NCBI RefSeq assembly: GCF_007991335.1
Contig: NZ_BJYD01000003.1
Span: 62,001-126,000, forward strand
DNA: 64,000 nucleotides
Direction of reading: 5' to 3'
From: Halobacillus faecis
GTDB lineage: Bacteria; Bacillota; Bacilli; Bacillales; Halobacillaceae
Shown: piece by piece, positions 59,131 to 64,000 of the stretch
Layout: each line of letters begins with the position of its first letter
Position numbering within the stretch: position 1 is the stretch's first letter
Notes under the pieces: generated by a model
The model's input: only the letters and a program-made list of their open reading frames with translations
What the model was told of the DNA's origin: nothing
Databases searched by the model: none
Position numbers and translations under genes: made by a program

Positions 59131-59349
59131 ATGAAAACGATTTATGACATTCAGCAATACTTAAAAAAATTCGGAACGATCATTTACATAGGTGACAGGC
59201 TGGCCGATCTAGAGATGATGGAGGAGGAAGTTAGGGAGTTGTACCAAGCCCAATGTATGCCTTCAGAAGACTATCAAATGGCTATCCTGCTTTTAAGAAG
59301 TGAAATCGCGAAACAAAAGGATCGTCAAACAGGGGAGGAAAAGCGATGA
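59131..59349 (+). CDS. yqgQ: YqgQ family small protein
   Basis: 72-residue helical protein with the YqgQ pattern TIYDIQQYLKKFGTIIYIGDRLADLEMMEEEVRELY. It folds as a helical hairpin with possible nucleic-acid contacts in B. subtilis YqgQ, but its role is unknown. Start ATG with GGTGATGAAGA upstream. It overlaps glcK by 4 nt (ATGA), the conserved yqgQ-glcK pair. Confidence 0.9.
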   Translation: MKTIYDIQQYLKKFGTIIYIGDRLADLEMMEEEVRELYQAQCMPSEDYQMAILLLRSEIAKQKDRQTGEEKR

Positions 59350-60302
59350 GTCAATATTATGTCGGCGCAGACATCGGTGGAACAACAGTGAAATTGGCTA
59401 TTATTAAGGAAAACGGTACAATTACGAAAAAATGGGAAATTCCAACCAATACAGACAATAAGGGAGAAGCCATTCCTTCTGATATCGCAGCGTCCATTTC
59501 AAACACTCTTAAAGAAGAGAACATTGATCCAAGTATGGTGGTAGGGATTGGCGCAGGAGCTCCAGGGTTCGTCGATACCACGACAGGTTATATTCATGAA
59601 GCCGTGAATATCGGTTGGAAAGATTTTGACTTCGGAAACCTTCTTGCAGACTTGACAGGAATGGATGTATGGGTAGATAACGATGCTAATTTGGCTGCTT
59701 TAGGTGAAAATTGGCTGGGTGCCGGAGCAGGGTGTACGGAACTGATTGCGGTTACCCTTGGTACTGGTGTAGGTGGTGGCATTATTGCAAATGGCCAGAT
59801 CCTTAATGGAGCTAATGGGACAGCAGCCGAACTCGGACATGTCACCGTAGTACCTAATGGAGGAGCTCCTTGTAACTGTGGAAAGACCGGGTGTCTTGAG
59901 ACCGTTTCTTCAGCGACAGGTATTGTTAGAAAAGCAAAAGAAGCAGCGGAACAACACAGTGAATCTAAACTGAATAGGTATATAAATGAGGGAACGTTGA
60001 CATCCAAAGATGTATTCGAAGCATCAAAGGCTGGCGATGAGGCAGCAAGTGCTGTGATTTCAGAGATTACAGATGTACTCGGAATGGCAATAGCAAACAT
60101 GGCCATTGCGATCAATCCAGAAAAAATCGTGGTCGGTGGCGGAGTATCCAAAGCGGGAGATTTGCTGCTTGATCCCCTGGAAAAAGCTTACCGGAAATAT
60201 GCTTTACCGAGAACAGCTGAAGCATCGAGCTTTGGCATAGCTGAATTAGGTAATGATGCCGGTGTGATTGGTGGAGCATTCTTAGTTAAAAAGAATAAAT
60301 AA
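59346..60302 (+). CDS. glcK: ROK family glucokinase
   Basis: 318-residue glucokinase that phosphorylates glucose taken up outside the PTS. The ATP motif is ADIGGTTVKLAI, the sugar-binding motif VDNDANLAALGE, and the ROK zinc site GHVTVVPNGGAPCNCGKTGCLE contains the His/Cys ligands. Start ATG overlaps the yqgQ stop with GGGGAGG upstream. Followed by a palindromic terminator. Confidence 0.96.
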   Translation: MSQYYVGADIGGTTVKLAIIKENGTITKKWEIPTNTDNKGEAIPSDIAASISNTLKEENIDPSMVVGIGAGAPGFVDTTTGYIHEAVNIGWKDFDFGNLLADLTGMDVWVDNDANLAALGENWLGAGAGCTELIAVTLGTGVGGGIIANGQILNGANGTAAELGHVTVVPNGGAPCNCGKTGCLETVSSATGIVRKAKEAAEQHSESKLNRYINEGTLTSKDVFEASKAGDEAASAVISEITDVLGMAIANMAIAINPEKIVVGGGVSKAGDLLLDPLEKAYRKYALPRTAEASSFGIAELGNDAGVIGGAFLVKKNK

Positions 60303-60332
60303 AAATTGGAGCCTCGAGGCTCCAATTTTTTT
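60301..60332 (+). terminator. Terminator after glcK
   Basis: A fully palindromic stem (arms about 60303-60315 and 60316-60328) is followed by a T run; it begins at the stop codon. Confidence 0.9.
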
Positions 60333-60458
60333 GTGGGCACATGTATAAAATTTGTAAAAATATTTTAATCGCTAGGACTTCTTTTTATCATGTTTTTGTC
60401 TTATGATAAGAAAAGCTCCACCCTGTCATTTAGAAAATGATGGAAAATATAAATTTTA

Positions 60459-60485
60459 TGAAACTTTTATGGGACCATTTACGTC
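60459..60485 (+). promoter_or_regulatory. ECF (SigM/SigW-like) promoter of ltaS
   Basis: TGAAAC (60459-60464) and CGTC (60482-60485) are exactly 17 nt apart, the same spacing as the CGTA promoters at 8444 and 37387. The predicted transcript starts near 60492 and has a leader of about 100 nt. CGTC in the -10 is typical of SigM-type promoters. Confidence 0.6.
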
Positions 60486-60595
60486 ATATATGAAGAAAGA
60501 GTTTAATATGGATTATAAGTGGAAATTGTTAAAGAAGATTAGGAACCTGGTTAATTTTTGTTAAAATGGACCAGTATCGTACTAGAGGAGGAACC

Positions 60596-62479
60596 ATGAT
60601 GCAATGGAGAATGAAGAACATGCCATTATTTATCATTGCGACATTGTTATTTGGTCTGAAAACGTATGTCGTTTATAGATTCATGTTCGACTTATCGATT
60701 GAGAATCCAATGCAAGAATTCATACTTTTATTTAATCCGATTGCCAGTGCCTATCTGATTTTTGCTATCAGTGTATGGATGAAACCTAAAAATCAAATGA
60801 AATATTTACGCTGGACGACATTGATCGGTTCATTGGTCTTATTCTTAAACCTGATTTTTTATAGGAATTTTACAGACTTTATTACCATCCCCGTGCTGTT
60901 TCAAGGAAACAATGCCGCAGACCTTACAGGAAGTTTTTTGACATTGCTTCATATGGAAGATATTTTCATCTTTGCCGATGTAGCGCTTGTGTGGTACTTG
61001 AGCCGCAAAAAGTTTGACCTTACTGTCAAGCTGCCAAAACGAGGGAAAATTGCGGCTACAGCAGTTACATTTTTGCTTCTGGCCGGGAATGTTGTGCTTG
61101 CAGAGATTGAACGCCCAATGCTTTTTGTACGGGCCTTTGACCGCGAATATCTGGTGAAGAATATTGGGATCTACAACTACCATCTATATGATGCAACGAT
61201 GCAGACAAAAACGAAAGCTCAGCGTGTATTTGCAGATGGCAGTGAAATCAGTGAAATAGAAACCTATTTAAAAGAAAACTCTCCTGATCAAACAAATAAA
61301 GATTCGGAGTTATATGGAATTGCAGAGGATAAAAACGTCATTTTTGTAAGTGTCGAATCTTTCCAGAACTTTCTGTTCGATTCAGAGATCAATGGGATAG
61401 GAACGACACCATTCCTTAATGATTTGAAACAAAGTAAAGATACCATTACTTTTGAAAACTTCTACCATCAAACAGCACAAGGAAAAACATCGGATTCGGA
61501 GTTCATTGTTGAGAATTCCCTTTATCCGTTGGGAAGAGGTTCTGTGTATTTCACACATGCAGGGAACGAATACAATGCTTTGCCTGAAATATTGAATGAA
61601 GAAGGTTACGAAACATCCGTTTTTCATGCCAACAATGCAAGCTTTTGGAATAGGGACGTCATGTACGACAATGTAGGGTACGACCAGTTCTATGATGAGA
61701 AATCATACGAAGTTACCCCTGAAAACTCTTTTGGTTGGGGTCTGGAAGACAAAGCATTTTTTGAGCAATCCGTTAAATATTTGCAATCACAGGAAAAACC
61801 GTTCTACAGTAAATTCATAACTTTGACTCACCATTTCCCGTTTGAACTCCCTGAAGAAAAAGCAAATATTGATAAATACGACTCTAATTCTAAAACATTG
61901 AATTCTTATTTCCAAACCGCTCGTTATACGGATGAAGCATTGGAGCAGTTCTTTCAGCAGTTGAAAGATGCCGGTATATATGAAGATTCCATTATCGTTC
62001 TAATGGGTGACCATTATGGAATTAGTGATTTCCACAATAAAGCTATGGGACAATTCTTAGGAAAAGATGTGGATCCTTACGTACAAACACAACTGCAGAG
62101 AGTTCCTTTTATGATCCACATACCAGGATACGAAAATGGCGGAGTACAGGATAAAGTTGTCGGTCAAATCGATGTCAAACCGACATTGCTCCATCTCCTT
62201 GGCATTGAAGAGAATGGAGATTTAACCTTCGGCGATAATATGTTTGCTGAAAAGAATAAAGACTTCGTTGCTCTAAGAGACGGCAGCTTCATTACTGAAG
62301 ATTATTTGTATTCAAATGAAACATGTTATGATCGCTCTACAGGAGAACCACTTCCTGAAGAGAATGCAGAAGCCTGCCAGCCCATTAAAGAAGAAGTGAG
62401 TAAAGAAATGAATTACTCAGATAATATCATTTATGGTGACTTGTTCAGGTTCTACGATTTTAACCAAACAGGAAAATAA
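60596..62479 (+). CDS. ltaS: Lipoteichoic acid synthase
   Basis: 627-residue LtaS family protein that polymerises glycerol phosphate from phosphatidylglycerol into lipoteichoic acid. Five N-terminal membrane helices (about residues 10-190) are followed by an extracellular sulfatase-like domain. The nucleophile Thr is in AQGKTSDSEF, and the Mn-binding motifs SVESFQNF and MGDHYGISDFH are present. Two adjacent ATGs (60596, 60599) follow AGAGGAGGAA; either may start. Paralogues include YqgS, LtaS and YfnI; the locus matches yqgS. Confidence 0.94.
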   Translation: MMQWRMKNMPLFIIATLLFGLKTYVVYRFMFDLSIENPMQEFILLFNPIASAYLIFAISVWMKPKNQMKYLRWTTLIGSLVLFLNLIFYRNFTDFITIPVLFQGNNAADLTGSFLTLLHMEDIFIFADVALVWYLSRKKFDLTVKLPKRGKIAATAVTFLLLAGNVVLAEIERPMLFVRAFDREYLVKNIGIYNYHLYDATMQTKTKAQRVFADGSEISEIETYLKENSPDQTNKDSELYGIAEDKNVIFVSVESFQNFLFDSEINGIGTTPFLNDLKQSKDTITFENFYHQTAQGKTSDSEFIVENSLYPLGRGSVYFTHAGNEYNALPEILNEEGYETSVFHANNASFWNRDVMYDNVGYDQFYDEKSYEVTPENSFGWGLEDKAFFEQSVKYLQSQEKPFYSKFITLTHHFPFELPEEKANIDKYDSNSKTLNSYFQTARYTDEALEQFFQQLKDAGIYEDSIIVLMGDHYGISDFHNKAMGQFLGKDVDPYVQTQLQRVPFMIHIPGYENGGVQDKVVGQIDVKPTLLHLLGIEENGDLTFGDNMFAEKNKDFVALRDGSFITEDYLYSNETCYDRSTGEPLPEENAEACQPIKEEVSKEMNYSDNIIYGDLFRFYDFNQTGK

Positions 62480-62482
62480 AGA

Positions 62483-62517
62483 AAGGCCGCTAGGAGACCA
62501 TCTTAGCGGCTTTTTTG
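62483..62517 (+). terminator. Terminator after ltaS
   Basis: A GC-rich stem (62486-62494 with 62502-62510, one G-U) is followed by six T. Confidence 0.85.
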
Positions 62518-62595
62518 GTGTGAGATTGAAAAGTGAATGGTTTGGCAAGCGGCATTAGAAGTTCAAATCATCTCGTACTTAGAAATCTGAAAAAA

Positions 62596-62645
62596 CTGGT
62601 AAGCTTTACAGGGGAAAATATTAAAATCCCTTACCAGCTTTTACT
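62596..62645 (+). terminator. Possible second hairpin between ltaS and the ABC exporter
   Basis: An 8-bp stem (62596-62603 with 62630-62637) with an inner GGG/CCC pairing and a short T run lies 60 nt before the fetA start. It may act as a terminator-like attenuator. Confidence 0.35.
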
Positions 62646-62720
62646 GCGCTATTCACATAAATTCATACATATAAGGGTAATGATATTTACAAACAACGTT
62701 TTATGGAGAGTGGGAAAAGT

Positions 62721-63407
62721 ATGTTTCGTTTTGAGCATGTGTACCAAGGGGTTCTACAAGATATTAATTTTACAATTGAAAAGCAGGATAAAGTCATTCT
62801 CTTCGGCCCTTCAGGCGCCGGCAAGAGTACATTATTATTCTTATTGAATCGGCTGAATGACCCGGAGAAGGGGGACATTTTTTTTAACGGGAAACCGATT
62901 GAGGAGCATTCAATCACTGCTCTGAGAAAACAAGTGGGTCTCGTCCTCCAGGCACCTAATTTATTTCCGGGAACCGTGTTGGATAACATTAAATACGGCC
63001 CATCCTTGTTTGGTGAATGGGAAGACCATCAAGGGAAAAAATTATTGGATTACGTTCAACTTCCTTCCGACTATTTAGAAAGAGACGTAGATCAGCTCTC
63101 GGGGGGAGAGAGACAACGGGTATCCTTAGCGAGGACATTGGCCAATTCACCTGAAGTTTTATTACTCGATGAGCCGACCAGTGCTTTGGATTATCGTACG
63201 GCAGAAGAAATTGAAGAGGTACTGGAGTGCTTGATGGAAGAACATCAGCTCACTATGCTCATGGTTACTCATAACTTGAATCAAGCACGTAGACTTGGTA
63301 CCCGTGGGTTGTTTATTAGTGATGGGAAAATTGTAGAAGACGGAAAGATACCAGATATGTTTGATCAGCCGAAGACAGAAGAACTTGCGAAGTTTTTAGA
63401 GCAGTAG
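62721..63407 (+). CDS. fetA: ABC exporter ATP-binding protein (FetA/YbbL type)
   Basis: 228-residue ATPase paired with an UPF0014 (FetB-type) permease. The P-loop is GPSGAGKST, the signature LSGGERQRVSLART and the Walker [13 protein letters not shown]. In E. coli FetAB protects against oxidative stress by exporting iron; the function here is inferred by homology. I start at ATG 62721 with GGAGAGTGGG upstream; the frame opens at 62703, inside that site. Confidence 0.86.
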   Translation: MFRFEHVYQGVLQDINFTIEKQDKVILFGPSGAGKSTLLFLLNRLNDPEKGDIFFNGKPIEEHSITALRKQVGLVLQAPNLFPGTVLDNIKYGPSLFGEWEDHQGKKLLDYVQLPSDYLERDVDQLSGGERQRVSLARTLANSPEVLLLDEPTSALDYRTAEEIEEVLECLMEEHQLTMLMVTHNLNQARRLGTRGLFISDGKIVEDGKIPDMFDQPKTEELAKFLEQ

Positions 63408-63420
63408 GGAGGAAGAAGGT

Positions 63421-64000
63421 TTGGAACCAGAAATATCGAATCAGTCGTTATTCTTTTTAATTATATTCGTCATTGTTCCTTTAGCTTTGTCTTATTATTA
63501 TCAGCTTGGTGTAAGCAAAAATGTTATTTGGTCCACGGTAAGAGGAACGGTCCAATTGTTTGCCATCGGGTACATATTAACATTCCTTTTTGATCTACCC
63601 GCCCGTTATGGGATTCCTTTTATGTTGACAGTCATGATTATCATTGCGACTTTTCATGCCAGGCAAAAAGGGAAGGACTTGCCTTATGTTGGGTTTATAC
63701 TTTTTGGAGGACTTTTAGCTATAGAGGTTGGGGTACTAAGTTTGTGGCTCTTGTTTGACATGATTCAGTTTAGACCTTCTGAGGTCATCCCCATGAGTGG
63801 CATGGTCATTGGTAATAGTATGACTGCTATGGGGCTGGCTCTTGAACGGATGAAGACTGAGTTCAAAGAAAACAACGGACGGTTGCTCGCTTCCTTATCC
63901 TTAGGGGCAGAACCGAAACAGGCCTCTCACCTGATCGTTCAAAATACGTTGCATGCTTCTTTGATACCAAACGTCGACAGGCTGAAAACCATCGGCCTTG
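63421..64000 (+). CDS. fetB: ABC exporter permease (FetB/YbbM, UPF0014 family), 5' part
   Basis: The gene is cut by the window end (193 codons visible). It starts with TTG at 63421, about 7 nt after AGGGAGGAAG, and encodes an integral membrane protein with several helices. The family motifs MSGMVIGNSMTAMGLALERMK and SLSLGAEPKQASHLIVQNTLHASLIPNVDRLKTIGL are diagnostic for UPF0014. It follows fetA after 13 nt and completes the exporter. The stop codon lies outside the window. Confidence 0.87.
   Translation, partial: MEPEISNQSLFFLIIFVIVPLALSYYYQLGVSKNVIWSTVRGTVQLFAIGYILTFLFDLPARYGIPFMLTVMIIIATFHARQKGKDLPYVGFILFGGLLAIEVGVLSLWLLFDMIQFRPSEVIPMSGMVIGNSMTAMGLALERMKTEFKENNGRLLASLSLGAEPKQASHLIVQNTLHASLIPNVDRLKTIGL

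Noticed and set aside
62533-62847. 104-residue open frame between ltaS and fetA
   Set aside because: It overlaps the start of fetA in another frame, has no ribosome site and no recognisable features.

Overview
The window is a 64 kb stretch of the conserved chromosomal core of a spore-forming, low-to-mid G+C member of the Bacillaceae. Gene order closely follows the Bacillus subtilis hrcA-yqeT to yqgS region, with yqfC/yqfD and a SpoVAF-like germination gene, TTG and GTG starts, strong AGGAGG ribosome sites and Rho-independent terminators. Acidic proteins and a few local differences suggest a moderately halophilic relative such as Halobacillus or Thalassobacillus; this is inference, not proven here.

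Layout. 1-6126: heat-shock and modification operon (hrcA 3' end, grpE, dnaK, dnaJ, prmA, rsmE). 6217-8358: deoC, a flavin-reductase-like gene, rpsU and yqeY. 8444-11380: membrane-stress operon yqeZ (long NfeD)-floA-yqfB-like behind an ECF-type promoter. 11452-18896: yqfC, yqfD, phoH, pgpH (split by an apparent one-base frameshift), ybeY, dgkA, era, yqzL, recO. 18900-23693: T-box-controlled glyQS, then ccpN and the PPDK regulator. 23949-27430: macromolecular-synthesis cluster yqxD-dnaG-sigA. 27509-37196: an unrecognised membrane protein, cccA, trmK, nif3, ispH, cshB, nfo, a dispersed palindromic repeat, yqfT, a transglycosylase-like gene, yqfX-like and ispG. 37447-41782: short NfeD, a chemoreceptor-like protein and a Na/Pi transporter. 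42007-42647: tandem promoters and five tRNAs (Met, His, Ile2-type CAT, Ser, Phe). 42824-51657: sodA, yqgE-like MFS, pbpA and the Pho-boxed pstS-pstC-pstA-pstB-phoU operon. 51830-64000: yqzC/yqzD, rpmG, yqgN, ldh, yqgO-like, gluP, an unknown membrane-anchored protein, spoVAF-like, yqgQ, glcK, ltaS and a fetA-fetB type ABC exporter cut off by the window end.

The most interesting regulatory signal is a set of three promoters of identical design (TGAAAC, exactly 17 nt, CGTA or CGTC) in front of the long NfeD/flotillin operon, the short NfeD gene and ltaS. This looks like one extracytoplasmic-function (SigW/SigM-like) envelope-stress regulon. Other notable points are the pgpH frameshift, a textbook four-repeat Pho box before pstS, a TetR-type palindrome over the promoter of the transglycosylase-like gene, a Bacillaceae dispersed palindromic repeat at 33926-34041, and gene content differences from B. 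subtilis (no mtaB after rsmE, no cdd before era, a lone spoVAF). I found no phage, insertion sequence, CRISPR array, toxin-antitoxin or defence system; most of the window is ordinary core genome.
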